Assembly (NCBI RefSeq): GCF_027409185.1 | Contig: NC_084472.1 | Coordinates: 88,490,427 to 88,554,426, forward strand | DNA from: Cynocephalus volans | Taxonomy: Eukaryota; Chordata; Mammalia; Dermoptera; Cynocephalidae | Reading direction: 5' to 3' | DNA: 64,000 nt | In this document: positions 46,140 to 59,500 of the stretch, in pieces | Layout of the letters: every line of letters begins with the position of its first letter | Numbering within the stretch: position 1 is the stretch's first letter | The notes under the pieces: generated by a model | What the model saw: only the letters and a program-made list of their open reading frames with translations | The model's database searches: none | What the model was told of the DNA's origin: nothing | Made by a program: the position numbers and the translations under genes

Positions 46140-46320
46140 TTTATTAGAAACCAGAAGACCTGGTTCCACTACTCAGTTGCCATTTGACTTCAAGCTATAA
46201 TATGGCCTACATACTAATTTCTTTAAGCCTGTTCCTTCATCTGTGAAATGGTGTCTACCTCAGTGTTGGTGTGAAGAATAAATGTGAAATACCTTGCAAA
46301 GTACAATGTGTTATAAACAA
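46140..46320 (+). mobile_element. MIR SINE
   Basis: Phrases match MIR: gacctggttccactactcag, cctgttccttcatctgtgaa, atggtgtctacctcagtg, and taccttgcaaagtacaatgt. Confidence 0.75.
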
Positions 46321-47475
46321 AAATCTAAGGATTTATTAAACCTATTCTTTTAATGTGAAATAACAGCTCTCCTAATATTTTTTAAATGTATTTATAAAAC
46401 TGAACTTACACATAATTTTAAAAGGGAAATATGCTATATGAGGAAAAGTCTATTTCTTAGTCCATTATTTTCAAGCAACATAAGAGGTAGAACGTACATA
46501 TTAGAAGATTCTGGAGAATTTAAAGATAGTTAAGAAATGAAAGTTGGCTATCAACAGCCCTTAAAATAAACTATCGCTCTTTAGAATAAACTCATTACCT
46601 CCTTTAGGAGAGAAATGTTCATAGTTTCAGAATATGTGTTATTTCTCACATTACAAAGTAGCTCAAATGTAGAACATTTTAAGATGTACTTTAAGTTATT
46701 TTAATCAGTCAAAGGGAGGAATGGAAATGTGACTCTGTAAATAAAAATATGATTCAATTGTCAAAGGGAAGGAGATCCGTCTCCAAACTTGCCAAAAAAA
46801 ATTTTTTATAGTTCATCCTTCTACAGTTGTTGGGTACAATTAGGTCAGTTAGGTCATGGTGGCTGATGGTATTGTTCAGATCTTGTATTTCTTTACCAAT
46901 TTTTTATTTTTATTTTTTTGCATTTTCTAATCAATTCCTGAACATGATATGTACCCACTCCAGACTTCTTACGCTTATACTTTGGCATAACATTTTCTTT
47001 AATTTACTTTCAACCTGTGTTTTTATATTTAAATTGCATCACCGACAGACAGCATATAATTGAATCTTACTTTTTAATGTACTCTGACAATCCTTGCCTT
47101 TTAATTGAAGTGTTTAGTCCATTTACATTTAATGTAATTATCGACATGGATAGATTTAGGTCTGATTTTACCATTGTTTTGCTTGTCCCATCTGTTTTTT
47201 GCTCCTCTGTTACTCCTTTCTTGACTCCTTTGAGATTAACTGAATAATTTTTAGAATTCTGTTTTAATTTATAATTTTAGCAAAATCTCCTTGAGCTTTT
47301 TTTATTTTAGTGGTTGTCCTAGAGATTACAATAAATATCCTTAACTTTTCACAGTGTTTTAAAGTTAATATTGTACCACTTTACATAAAATACAAGAACT
47401 TTACACTCCATTTATACTTTAAGCTATAGTTGTTACATGTATTATATATACATGTTATATGTACTGGCCATCACC

Positions 47476-47550
47476 AAATAAAATAAATGAATGAATGAAT
47501 GAATGAATAAATAAATAAATTATATATATATATATATACACACACACATA
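47476..47550. repeat. (GAAT)n/(AAAT)n, (TA)n and (CA)n microsatellite
   Basis: Adjacent runs of atga/aata, ta and ca units within the reversed L1M. Confidence 0.9.
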
Positions 47551-48179
47551 TGCGTGTTATAAATCCCATTATAGAATGTTATAATTCTTGCTTTGAACCG
47601 TCATATATTTTAAAGAAATTATGAGGGGAAAAAAGAGTCTGTTATATTTACCCATGTATTTACTGTTCTGATGCTCTTCATTCCTTCCTGAACATACAGT
47701 TTCCATCTGGTATTATTTCCCTTCTGTTTAAAAATATATACTTAGCATTTCTTGTAGTACAGGTCTGCTGGTGACAAATTCTCTTAGTTTTAAGTGAAAA
47801 TGTTTTTAATTTGCCTTTATTCTTGTAGGATATTTTCATTTCATTTCACTTTGAATGTTATTTCCAGATAGAGAATTCTAGGTTGACTTTTTTTTTTTTC
47901 AGAACTTTCCAGATTGTCATTTCACTTGATTCTGATAAGTCAGTGGTATTTCAAATCTTTGTTCTCTTCATACTATGTCATTTTTCTTTGGCTACTTTCA
48001 AAATTTTATCTCTACTTTCGCTTTTCAGCAGTTTGACTCTATTGTACCTAGATGTGATTTTCCTTATATACTGCTTGGGCTTCACTGAGCTTATTAAATC
48101 TGGCAATTTATATCTTTCACCAAATTTGGGGAAATTTCAGCCATTTTTTTGGTTGGAATCATTTTTTAATATTTAAATT

Positions 48180-49212
48180 TAAAAAGTGAGCACTGACTTT
48201 TAAAAAACATACACACAAGCCTGACAGCCAAATGTGCAGAGGAAATGATCTCCTGATCTGTCCTCCACAGTCCCCACCCTATGAATGAAGCTGCTGCTGC
48301 CCTTCCTCCTTTGCAATATACATAGGAATTAACAGTGGCTGCTGTATGCTGCACCTGTAATGTATTTTGTCAATTTCATATGTGTGCATATCCTTCCCCA
48401 ACAACTCCATTCTTTAAAAAAAACAAAGCAGTCATAACTAGTCAGGAGTACATCTCTCCCACTGGCATCAGTTTGTACCATACAATGGGATAGTGGGGAG
48501 ATCTATGGGTTAGAAGCAATTCAGTGAAAGGGATAGGGTGGCCAGAGCTGGAGTAACCCTCTGTGTTGCTGCACTATAGTATCTGAGTGAGGACAGAAGA
48601 AATAAGTCAGGAAACATGGAGTGCACAGTTGCCAAGTTGGAAGTCTTTCAGTGAGACAATGTAGTGAGAGTTTTACCCACTTGGTTTAGATAGATCAGTA
48701 TACCCAAGTTTTTAAAAATTCAAATAATCAGATCGAACACTATTGAATTTCAAACTTCTCACACAAAGATGGCTTAAATATAAGTGACAATCTAGATTTT
48801 TCCAGGAACTGATGGTAGAGCCCTTGTCATATCTCCTGATGTCCCTGTGTTAGACCCTGGAGATATTTGCCTCTGCTTCAGTTGCTGCTATTGCTCCATT
48901 TGCAACTTCTCAGTCTCAAAGACAACAGGAAGAACCAAGACGAAAAAGAAAATTGTCCCAGTCAACAAGGCTGCTCTGGAAAAGCTGTACATCTTTTGAG
49001 CCACAAAGAAGAGACCAAAAATTGCTCTGGCTGCCAACAGACCCTCTCTGGGAAATTCTGTCAGACCCCAAGTCTCTCTGACAAAGTCTCATCTAGCTCT
49101 TTGTAGTCATCTTCTTCTAGCTCCTTCTCAGTCTTCTCTGTGTTGCCTTTTGGGAACAATTTCTCCAGGGACAGGGGCTCCTCAGTACCAGTGGCAGCAG
49201 CCATGCGATGGG
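48180..49212 (-). pseudogene. TOMM22P: TOMM22 processed pseudogene
   Basis: Read on the minus strand from ATG at 49204-49202, it begins MAAATGTEEPLSLEKLFPKG and has the acidic ELEEDDYKELDETLSERL, then a frameshift/stop. Broken frames follow the order of TOM22: ...FPERV..., the membrane segment with SFSSW..., and the C-terminal LRSCKWSNSSN-like part equivalent to EKLQMEQQQQ. TOMM22 is the central receptor of the mitochondrial outer-membrane import complex, about 142 residues. No introns and a long 3' UTR-like tail indicate a retrocopy. Stops after about 45 codons make it non-functional. Confidence 0.88.
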
Positions 49213-49884
49213 TCCATTTTTTCTTTAAAAATTTTTTTCTGCCCCATTCTTTCTTCCCCTTCAGGAGCCATATACATATTAGATCTTTTGGTATTGTTCT
49301 ATGGGACTCTTAGTCACTGTTTATTATTTTATTTTCCTTTCTGACCTTCAAATTTCATAGACACTTTCTTCAATTTTTTCCGTTGGATCATAAGGCTATC
49401 CAATGAAAATTTTATTTTAAACATTGTCATTTTCAGTTCTAGCATTACCTTTCAGTTCTTTTTTTCATGGTTTCTTTTTCTCTCGTGAGATTTCCTATCT
49501 TTTTATTTCTGATATTTTCCTCTAAGTCCTTGAGCATAGTTCTGACAGCTACTTTAAAATACTTGTCTATAATTCTAACATCTGGTTCATCTTGGGGTAA
49601 TTGATTGGCTTCTGGGTCATATTTTCCTATTTCTCCAGGTAGTTTCATATTCTTTCCTGGACACTTGGATGAACTCAAACTCTAACTAGGTTCAGTTCTT
49701 CTAGCCTTACCTGTGCTACTTGGAGTCTGTCCTGAACATGTGTAGTTTAGGGATTGGCCAAAGATTTGGGCAGTTTCTATACAGACTTTAAGGCTCCCCC
49801 TCTCAGTGTATTCCTCCTTTCTGGGATTTCTCCCCCACTTTCTACTGCTGTCTGTTTTTATTGCTTTTTGTGGGAATAGCCCTA

Positions 49885-50395
49885 ACACATGACACCTGAC
49901 ACTGGACAGATGAGATTGACAGCAGTTTACTAATCACGTATACTCACAGCCTGGAAGGGGAGGAAATCACACCTCACACAGGGCCATACAAGGGTTGCAT
50001 TTGGAAACAGTGAATAACCAAGGGCTGTGGAAATCAGGCTTTGTAGTATCAAGAGGAGGAGGTAGTCCCTGGTTCCTGAGGGAGGATATGATTGGTTTGG
50101 TTGACTAATTCCATGAGCTAAAAGGGGACTAAAACCTGCTACTCAGGGATAAGGAGGAAACGTGCCTGGTCCTTGACAAAAAGAGCAGAGTTGGGATAGG
50201 AACTTGTAAGACCTTCTTAAGTTTACCAGATATCAAGGCAGTACATGATACTATCTTTAGATTGTACAACACTCTGTAACCACCCTGGACTCCAACCTCT
50301 GGTTCTTCAAGCCAGTAAGTCTGCAAGTTTCTATCTAAATTTTAGTCATTCTACATGGTGCCAACTGGGGCTTGCCCTTAGGCTAAATGACATTT
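49885..50395 (-). mobile_element. Probable LTR in reverse, nested in L1M
   Basis: About 510 bp of non-L1 sequence splits the reversed L1M. It starts near acatgacacctgacactgga and includes cagcagtttactaatcacgt and ggatatgattggtttggttg, with a tail-side tctaaattttagtcattc. Size and position suggest a solo LTR. The family is not recognised. Confidence 0.45.
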
Positions 50396-50620
50396 TTATA
50401 GGAAGCTCATGAACTGCCATTTCCTTCCTCCAAGTGTTGACTTCCCTTAAGAATTTGTTCCTTTTTACTTGCTCTCTAGTGCCTTTTGGTAATTTTGAAT
50501 ATTTTGTCGAGAATTTGTAGTTATTTGTGGGAACATTGGAGGAGCTATCTGGCCATTACCAGAAGCAGAAATTTCAAAGTTCATTCTTAATCTGGGCTGC
50601 TTGGAGCCTGCCTTGCACAT

Positions 50621-51304
50621 ATGTAGTTTAGGTAAACTTCTTTGGATGCAAGCAGTTTAACTTAATAACTGAAAAAATTACTAGATATAATTTATTGATT
50701 ATAACAAGAATTGGTGTGGAGTCTTTGGAATGATAATACATGAGAATATTAACCCATAGCTTAAATTCATAACTGGAGGGCTCATAAAAATTGTTATGTA
50801 AAATACTTATATTTTGATTCAGTACAATTTTGACTCCACACAAATAGTTTAGTCAAACTTGAGTTGAACTCAGAATATATCAGATAAAATCTAGGGGAAA
50901 ATGTTTTTATTTTACATACTGCTAAAGTACATATGGGGGGAAAATGAAAGCTATTATTTGATAATGTGGTCCTATACCTTTTCTTAAAAACCCAATATCT
51001 TCCATTAACTGTGCTTGACTCCTACCAATTTTAATCTCGTTAATTCTGCCTTCCTTCTGCATTTATTGCTAAATTGATTTTATTTATACATATGCTCATA
51101 AGCATTTTCCTAATATGTATTCTATATCCCTATAGAAACTATAAATGTCTCCTGAACACAGACTAAATATTTGATTTGGTTTGAACCCATACACAGCAGA
51201 TACCTACATATGTTGATTATTCTTTTTTCAGTAAATCCTATCAAGACTCAGACGGACAAATTGGGTTTTAAATTTCTTCAGTTCTATGTATGTGGTTGTT
51301 TCCT
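50621..51304. other. Intergenic, nothing recognised
   Basis: AT-rich. No gene or repeat identified. Confidence 0.4.
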
Positions 51305-51655
51305 TTGGTGATCCCAGAAGGACTCACAAGACTCAATAGCAGGTTATACACATGGCTAAGATTTATTACAGCAAAGAATAAAGAGAAAAAGCAACAAGAA
51401 AAAGATGCATCAGCAGAGCCCAGAGAGGTCCAAAATAGGCTTCTGATGTCCTTTGTTCTAAGTCACATGGGAATTCTTTCTTTTTCTCCCTCCCCACATC
51501 CCCTCACCCCCCAGCAAACTATACACACTTGTGGAATGTCTCTGCCCACAGAAGCCCAAGTCTCAGGGTCCAAGGCTTTTGTGGGAGGCTATTTTTGTAT
51601 GCATATTCTGCTATGCAGTCAGCCATGGCAACAAAAACTCAGGACCCCAACAATA
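51305..51655 (-). mobile_element. Retroviral-type LTR fragment, reverse
   Basis: Landmarks such as aaggactcacaagactcaat, ggctaagatttattacagc and tgtggaatgtctctgcc follow a reversed LTR found widely in mammals. The frame of 128 codons across it is non-coding. Confidence 0.55.
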
Positions 51656-51661
51656 AAACCA

Positions 51662-51895
51662 GGTACATATTATTGATATTTTTACTTTTTTTCATTGTAC
51701 ACATTTGTGGGATGCAGTTTGGTGTTTCAATACATGCGTATTTTGTATAATGATCTAATCAGAATAGTTAGCATATCTACCACCTAAACATTTATCATTT
51801 CTTTGTGGTTATAACATTCAAGATCCTCTTTTCTGGCTACTTTGAAATATACAATACAACATTATTAGCTATTATCAACCTAGAGCACCAGAATT
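51662..51895 (-). mobile_element. L1M 3' UTR, reverse
   Basis: Reversed L1M 3' end: attgtacacatttgtggg, tgtttcaatacatgcgta, aatcagaatagttagcat, catttctttgtggttata and tgaaatatacaatac in the normal order. Confidence 0.75.
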
Positions 51896-51899
51896 TATT

Positions 51900-53132
51900 C
51901 TCATATTATCAATCTTGATTTTTGTGCAAAATAATTAGGCAAGCCAGTATGGAATGGTCCATTGCTCCCGGTATATATAACAAAATCGTCATCACTAATA
52001 TAAAGAACACTCCAAGGGCCATATTCCAGGGTAGCCCAAGGGTCAAAGATGGTTCCCTTGGAGATACGCAAGCAGCAAGCAACCAGACCTGCTACATTAA
52101 TTTTTTTCCTCACAAGGGAAAAAGTATATCCTTGCATATCACTTATAATGAATCCTGGCTTACTAGTAGGAGTAATTAAAGCTAATTAAATCTGAGCATG
52201 TGAGAAGATATTTTTAAGACAACTTTATCTCTAAATTATTTCCTCTAGTCTCTCTATCCTTCCCAACATATTCAAATCCTCCAATTTCTATAACTGGCTG
52301 TTCTTTATAAACAAACAAACAGGTTACACAGTAGTTTATGCTGTTTGGAAGAAGAGGCCTAAGATAGATAGAGCTCAAAGTTGAAAAAACTACAGGGTTT
52401 ATAATCCTTACACTATTTAAATTTATATCTTTCCCCCACCCTTGCTTTGCCTCCTGGATTTTCTATTTCACATACGCTTGCCATGATCTACCCATGGTCC
52501 ATGCCAAAACCTAGATGACATCTCTCCTCCCCCATTCCCTAAACACAGTCACTCAACCCAATCATTACCTCCTAAAAATGTCCTGAATCTAGCACCTTCT
52601 TTCCATATGACCTTCTTTCGCTGTTAATTGCTCCTTTTCTCTCTCCACAGGCCATTCTTCATTGCAGCTGAGTTGTCACTCCCATTCTTTCCTAGAAAGC
52701 AACATATCATGCATTGAAGAATAATTTTCTGAAAAAGTTCTCTTATATAATGAGGTATTGTAAACACTCAAGTCACTATTTTCAATTGTTTTCCTGTGTG
52801 TTATATGTATCCTAAACCTATTTTACTGAAAAATAAATTTCTATCCCAAATTGAAAAATGTCTATAGGATCGAATCAATTTCTTGGAGTTTTCTGAGACA
52901 TGCAACCATGCAACAGAAATAACACTAGCTCCTTCCTGTGCCTCATCTTCTCTTTCCTTTATGACATCTGGGGTCTTCTCCCAATCTTTTTCCTTTCTCA
53001 ACTGCTATATTCAGATACCTCTTAATTAGATACTTCTACCAAATTTCTTTCCTATAAAGGAGACCACAGCTCAATAAAAGACTTCAGAAAAGGACTCCTT
53101 GAGTAGTTATATTTCATAGGTCCTGTCTGAGT
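51900..53132. other. Intergenic, nothing recognised
   Basis: No gene or repeat family identified. Confidence 0.4.
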
Positions 53133-53140
53133 TTGTAGGA

Positions 53141-53307
53141 GGTTTTTTTTTTTTAAAGATGACTGGCAAGGGGATCTTAACCCTTGACTTGGTGTTGTCA
53201 GCACCACACCCAGCCAGTGAGCAACCGGCCATCCCTATATAGGATCCGAACCCGCGGCCTTGGTGTCATCAGCACTGCACTCTCCCGAGTGAGCAACGGG
53301 ACGGCCC
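53141..53307 (-). mobile_element. CYN SINE, reverse orientation
   Basis: Common-form dimer with the T-run at the left. TTGTAGGA flanks it at 53133-53140 and 53308-53315, extended by near-matching GGTTT and AGTTT. Confidence 0.92.
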
Positions 53308-53807
53308 TTGTAGGAAGTTTTAGATGGTGTTAATATAGAACATCAATCTAAATACAAATTTTAAAACATCTTATTTATAAAATTATAAAAAATTTTCCAC
53401 CTTAACCTAAAGCACTCAAGTGATAACCTACAAAAATTAAAAAAGCTCAACAGCAGGTTGGGAGCTATGCTGAATGAGAAAAGGGCTATAGAACCTCTCT
53501 TAACTCTAAAAACCTCTTAACTTTAAAAACCTCTCTTAAACTGCTAAAAAAAACTCCACAAAAAATGTGTTGCTAAGCCCAAACTGCCTAGGATAATTCC
53601 TAAAGTGGGAAGTCCTCAAAAGCTTCAAATTCACCAGTTGAGGTATTTCTTGGTTTTAATTTTGTGTAATAATATAGGTTCAATTAGAATGTTAGTATGA
53701 AAAGTACAAACATTACTAATAGTAGAGTGGAAAAATTCTCATGAAAGTGAACTAAGTCTAAACATTTAATGTATCTACTTATGTATTCCTTCCCTAGTAG
53801 GTAGTGT

Positions 53808-53920
53808 ATATGTTTATATACATATATATACACATATATACATACATATATACACATACATACTACATATATATACATAATACATATACATATATAATAT
53901 ATATACATATACATGTATTT
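53808..53920. repeat. TATA/CATA-rich microsatellite
   Basis: Imperfect (TA)n, (CATA)n and (TACA)n runs over about 110 bp. Confidence 0.9.
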
Positions 53921-55384
53921 TGTTATTCTAGAATGTACAGTTCTTTGCTTATTTTATATTTAAAGTTTAAATTTTATTAAAATACATGTACAAAAAAAAT
54001 CAAATGTGCAAAAGGATAAAGTAAGTCTGTAGATATTGCTGCACTATCCTTCCAGAAATATTTTACCTGAATACAAAATTAACATTATTTAGGATATCCT
54101 AAAGATAACATGTAAGGAAGTCACTAGGCTTTTTTGGAAACTATTTTTGAATCACCATGCCAATTTTCAGTCAAAGATTGGGTTGGACAGGTTATTGTAT
54201 TTTTTTTGTTATGCAAAAAAAGTATCACAAGTAGTCTCCATGGATAAAATTTACATATCATGGTCCTTAAACTTTAATTCTAATGTTCTACCACTGTTAA
54301 TGGTGGCATTAACAGCTCGAAATATTTTTTTCTCTGATTCTTCTATCTCCCCATAACATAAAGCTTTTTAGCTCTAATACTTTCCACATAAATTTTTCCT
54401 CATATCTTTGTTTTTTATCTAATTCCAGTAGTTACTTTAGTCAGATGCCAGAAGAAAATATGTCTACTGACACTTCAAGAACTTTTTTGAAGTCCTCTGC
54501 CTGATACCTCTTCTGTGACCAAAGGGTATAGTGCTAAAGTATCTGAAATGTACACTATAGTTAGAACAAGCAAAAGTAACTGTACCTAGACATCAGTTAG
54601 ATAATGAAGAACATTACTTATGTTTTCTAAGGTAATAATTGAGAAAAAGAAAGAAAATCAATAAATTATTTGTATTAAATGAATATTTTCATTTTCAAAA
54701 TTTGGGTCTCCTTATTTTATACAACTGGCTCATGTAAAATTATTTGATGTAACAAAATGAGGTTTAAACACAATTTTCTAGAAACAAATATATTGTGTAC
54801 AGTAAGATATACTGGGTTTCACATATAAAAGAGAATCAGAGAATGTCAATTTACAAAAATAAATAAGATGAGCAGTTTAAAAAATCTGTTACTCATGAAA
54901 GATAAATCTAAATTCACCAAAATGTTGGATTAAATTAACCATGCCAAGAGCAATTAATGTAACAATAGCTCCAATAAGGCCTCATTAAATAATCAATTAG
55001 AATCATTTAAAAGGAACAAGACATTTAGCAAAAAGTATGGCCAACAGCATTAGTTTCATTTTTAAAAGACCATTCATTCTTCAGCTAGTGCCGAAGGCAT
55101 AAGGTATTGGCCCCTGAAAATAACAGTCCGAAGGATACATAGTTTCCAGTACTTTGATTTTGTGATTATTTTGAACATTATTGTTCAAGAAATTCTAATT
55201 TTCCTTTAGAGATGATTTTGTTAAATTTGCTGCAAGACTTCGCAGAGAAAAACATTTTACAATATCCCAAGTTCTTAATTCTTTTCCTATGGGCACTTTT
55301 CTCCTTTCAGTAATGATTATCAGCCAGAAAATAAGATTAATATTTGTTTTACTCTTAAATTTTTAGGTGTACACTTACTTCATG
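53921..55384. other. Intergenic, nothing recognised
   Basis: AT-rich, no repeat or coding signal recognised. Confidence 0.4.
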
Positions 55385-55465
55385 GATTGCTATGTGACAC
55401 TGGGCAAGTTACTTAATTTCTCTGGGTCCCAATATTATCACCTGTAAAAAAGTTGGTCTGCAGGT
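55385..55465 (+). mobile_element. MIR fragment
   Basis: Core phrase tgctatgtgacactgggcaa followed by gttacttaatttctctgggt and cacctgtaaaa. It ends at the left edge of the tandem duplication. Confidence 0.75.
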
Positions 55466-56583
55466 GATCTGTAATAGTGATCCTCAACCTCTTCCCCATC
55501 CCTACATACATGATGGTTACTGTATAATAAACTACCATCAGCAGCTACTCAGTGAGGCTGCTTGTTGCCTGCTGTCCCTTCCTTTGGAGGAATCATTGAT
55601 CTGAGATTACTTTCAGCATTAAAAAAGCCTTAGTCTATAGTGATCGTGAGAGAAAAATAACCATCTGAAACTGTGTAACCTTGACATGCATTTTTTTCTT
55701 TTCTTTTCCTTCATCTAACCTCTACTGAGCACTGTGCAGTACTCTAGTATTACACTGTTCCTGAATAAAAACATCTTTTTGAGAGGTACTAAGGAAAACA
55801 CACACACACACACAAAGAAAAAAAAAGACATACTTTTAAAGAAAAAAAACCACATACTTTAAAGAAAGGGTGAAGGTTATGCTACCACGGCTTTCAATAC
55901 ATTCCCTTAATTACTACTCTTTCATTGTCATTTGATGAAATTAATAGGAATATTGCTGTACGACAAAGAGTAACATCTGACAGGCATTGTGCCAAGCTTC
56001 ATCTCAAGTTTTCAAAGAAGCTAAGATCTGTAATAGTGATCCTCAACCTCTTCCCCATCCCTACATACATGATGGTTACTGTATAATAAACTACCATCAG
56101 CAGCTACTCAGTGAGGCTGCTTGTTGCCTGCTGTCCCTTCCTTTGGAGGAATCATTGATCTGAGATTACTTTCAGCATTAAAAAAGCCTTAGTCTATAGT
56201 GATCGTGAGAGAAAAATAACCATCTGAAACTGTGTAACCTTGACATGCATTTTTTTCTTTTCTTTTCCTTCATCTAACCTCTACTGAGCACTGTGCAGTA
56301 CTCTAGTATTACACTGTTCCTGAATAAAAACATCTTTTTGAGAGGTACTAAGGAAAACACACACACACACACAAAGAAAAAAAAAGACATACTTTTAAAG
56401 AAAAAAAACCACATACTTTAAAGAAAGGGTGAAGGTTATGCTACCACGGCTTTCAATACATTCCCTTAATTACTACTCTTTCATTGTCATTTGATGAAAT
56501 TAATAGGAATATTGCTGTACGACAAAGAGTAACATCTGACAGGCATTGTGCCAAGCTTCATCTCAAGTTTTCAAAGAAGCTAA
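55466..56583. repeat. 559-bp perfect tandem duplication
   Basis: 55466-56024 and 56025-56583 read the same base for base wherever I compared them, including a CA microsatellite, A-runs and T-rich stretches. Both units start GATCTGTAATAG and end ...AGAAGCTAA. Two bases (GA) are shared at the breakpoint. The unit contains no recognised gene. Confidence 0.95.
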
Positions 56584-59500
56584 GAGGTCAAAGCTTCAGT
56601 TTACACACGGTTTGTCTACTCCCAGATTCTAGGCAATTATTGGGCTTATTGATTGCCTGCAAAAACATGTTAAGGTAAGATAGCCAACTAAGAAAAAGGA
56701 GCATCTGCAAGGATAGAATGTGTTGGCATCTCTTTTATCGTATTTACAGATCTAGCTATTGCATTACCTGTATTGGCTGAATAATTTATGTCTACGATAT
56801 CCACTATTTAATTTTGGACAAATTTTTAAGTTTCATCAATAAAATTAGACCAGAATTTTTAATTTTTATCATAGAGTATAAATCTCTCTTCCCTAAATTT
56901 TAAACAGTTTACCCTTTTAGGAAACATAATTGCATAATTCAAACTCCTTCACTACTGTGACCTAGTTCCCCTTCTTGATGTTATAAACAGCTCATGTAAC
57001 TATGGTAACCATCCAGGGAAAATTGAATGTTTTTCTGGTCAGCAATATGCAAAGTATACCATATGTGTTATTTTCTTCTCTCTAGTATAACCAAGGGGAT
57101 AATATGTTTGCTTTTTTCTTAGTTATGTGAATATATTTTATTATACTGAATTTCCTCTTGTCTACTGTCTGTCATTTGCAGTCCCTTCATTAAAATGTTT
57201 TAGGATCATTTTTTGCTGTTAGTATCATCCTCAATGCTGAACAGAACTTTCACCCAAAGTAGTAGGATTGATTTTATACACCGATTTTATGTGCTGTCTA
57301 TCACATAAACTACATGTACAGGCTGGCATTGCTCAGATTTCTAGAATTCCATCTAGAGAGCCTGCTTTTTTTGTCATTTAGTCCTAGTGTTTTCTTAAAG
57401 CAAAAAACTACCAAAATGGAATTACATCTTCATAAGCGGGAGAAGAGTTATCTCCAGTTTGCAGTGATTTTTACTTATCTCCTTTTTATTTCTATTTTTA
57501 TTTTTTTCTACAACTAGTATGTACTACTGATGTAATAAAGCAGTAAAAATGCTTTAAAACTGAGCTCAGTGGAGATGCAGTCTATTAATCAGTATTTTTT
57601 AAAGTTGCCTTTTGAACTAATAAATTGATGTAAACTTTTGGGTTTTTTCAGTGTAATTTAAAATTCTTCATAGGACCTTCCATAACAATTTACACTCTAA
57701 TACAAACTCCTGCACTGTTTAGGATTTTTTTATTTGCATTATGTACCATTACATTTCCACAATGGGCTATCAGTTGATGACCTTTTAATATGACAAATTC
57801 CACATATTTATAACAGTGATTTTCAACCACTCAAGTATCTTCCTTAGAAACACATTGCTAACTGCTTCACTGAATTAAATGGGGAATTAACTCCCTCTTA
57901 CTGATTTAGAAAAGACCTCACTTACCAAATGAAATGTGTGGGACTTGTTTGGATCCTGTTAAACAAACCAAATATAAACAGATTTAATGAGACAATGGAG
58001 AAATTTGAAAATTTGAATTGAGTGGATATTAAATGATAGTAAGAAAACTTGGGGGGTAGGATAATGGTATCATGTATATTTCTAAAAATTTGTTATCTCT
58101 TATCTGTTCTTACTTAAAGTATTTACGGATAAAATTATAATAAAACAAGAGTAAGAGAGTTTGTAGGATGATAGAATAAGTAATCTTAGCCATGTTGATT
58201 AAAGTTAAAGCTGAGTGAATGGTATATAAGATTTATTGTACTATTACCACTACTTTTACAATTGTTTGAAAGTTTCTAAAATAAAAAGTTTTTAAAAAAG
58301 TAGAAAAAAGGATTTCAAATTTAATTGGCCTGACTCCAAGTAGAAGCTAAATTCTTTGAGGAGGTATCTTTAGGAATCTTTCAGAACTACTTGCTAGTTT
58401 GTTTTCAATCAGTTTGAAGTTCTTGCTCTCCTCTCACAGAATAAATAAGGGACACAAGAGACAGGTTTGGGGACATAAACATTTCCTGCCAGAGATCTCT
58501 TCAAGTAACTGATTTAGAAATTAAAGGTAATCCTGGATACTAATTTGGGGGCATCAGTTATTTATCTTTTTTTAGGGTTGCTTTACGGTAGAAAATACAC
58601 TGAAGCAAATAAGATGCCTTTTTGCTTCATCCACAGGATTAAATATCACCAATTAATTTCTATGTTGCATAGAACTGGGGACTTTTAAATTTTGCTTTTA
58701 GGAGAGTCAGAAAACGCAATCTGAAGAGTCCCAAATTTCCAGTTAAGTGACTTCTGAGAAAGACAGTGATAAATAACCAAGGTTGAAAGCTGGGTTTAGG
58801 GAAAATGTTGATTTTTTTTTCCATGTAAGTACTCTTCCTACACAGGCTGCTTGCACCAGGTATGACAGAAATAAGCCATATTTATAAATAAATATAGCAA
58901 GACAAACACATGTCTGAAATAATTTATACACACATATGAGTACATTATCATATTAGAATGCTTTACAGGTTTAGACCACTGTCAGCTAAAATACCATTAT
59001 TTGAATTTTTTGCTTCCCTGGCTTGTTCAAAAGAATTATAAAAGATGAAAACAAAGCCATAAAAGGTCTCCTATCCCATCCTTATCCTTCCTTCCTCTCA
59101 TATCGCTCTAGGTTTCTGGAAGGAGTACTTACTGTAGGTATTCTGTATCATTGCCTACTTTCACTTCTAGTTTCTAACTACAGGTCATATCTGCCTGCAG
59201 ATCACTTATCAGGCTGAATAAAATTCATAGGCGCATTTGGTATCTAACTTGAATCAATAAATAACAAGGCATCTTGAATTATTTTGTGCCTTTGATAAAG
59301 GACAGCTGATTCAAATTTGGGAGGAAACAAATATTGTAAGGGTCAGGGAAAAACCAATAAAATTCAATTCCTAACAGTGACTGGTTTTTGACAAGACCTG
59401 GCCGCTTAAATCTTAAAGATCTAAAGATTGTTGTCTTAAAATAAAATCCCCAAATGATTCTCAGAAATACAATACACTGCACTGCTTGAGTGCCTCAATA

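Larger units (their letters stand above)
46820..50620 (-). mobile_element. Old L1M, reverse orientation, with nested insertions
   Basis: Reversed L1M sequence runs 46,820-48,180 (ttttaattgaagtgtttagtccatttac, shortened; caaatttggggaaatttcag), 49,215-49,880 (tctaacatctggttcatctt), and resumes 50,395-50,620. Two later insertions split it: the TOMM22 retrocopy at 48,180-49,212 and an LTR at 49,885-50,395. Short antisense frames are relics. Confidence 0.65.
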
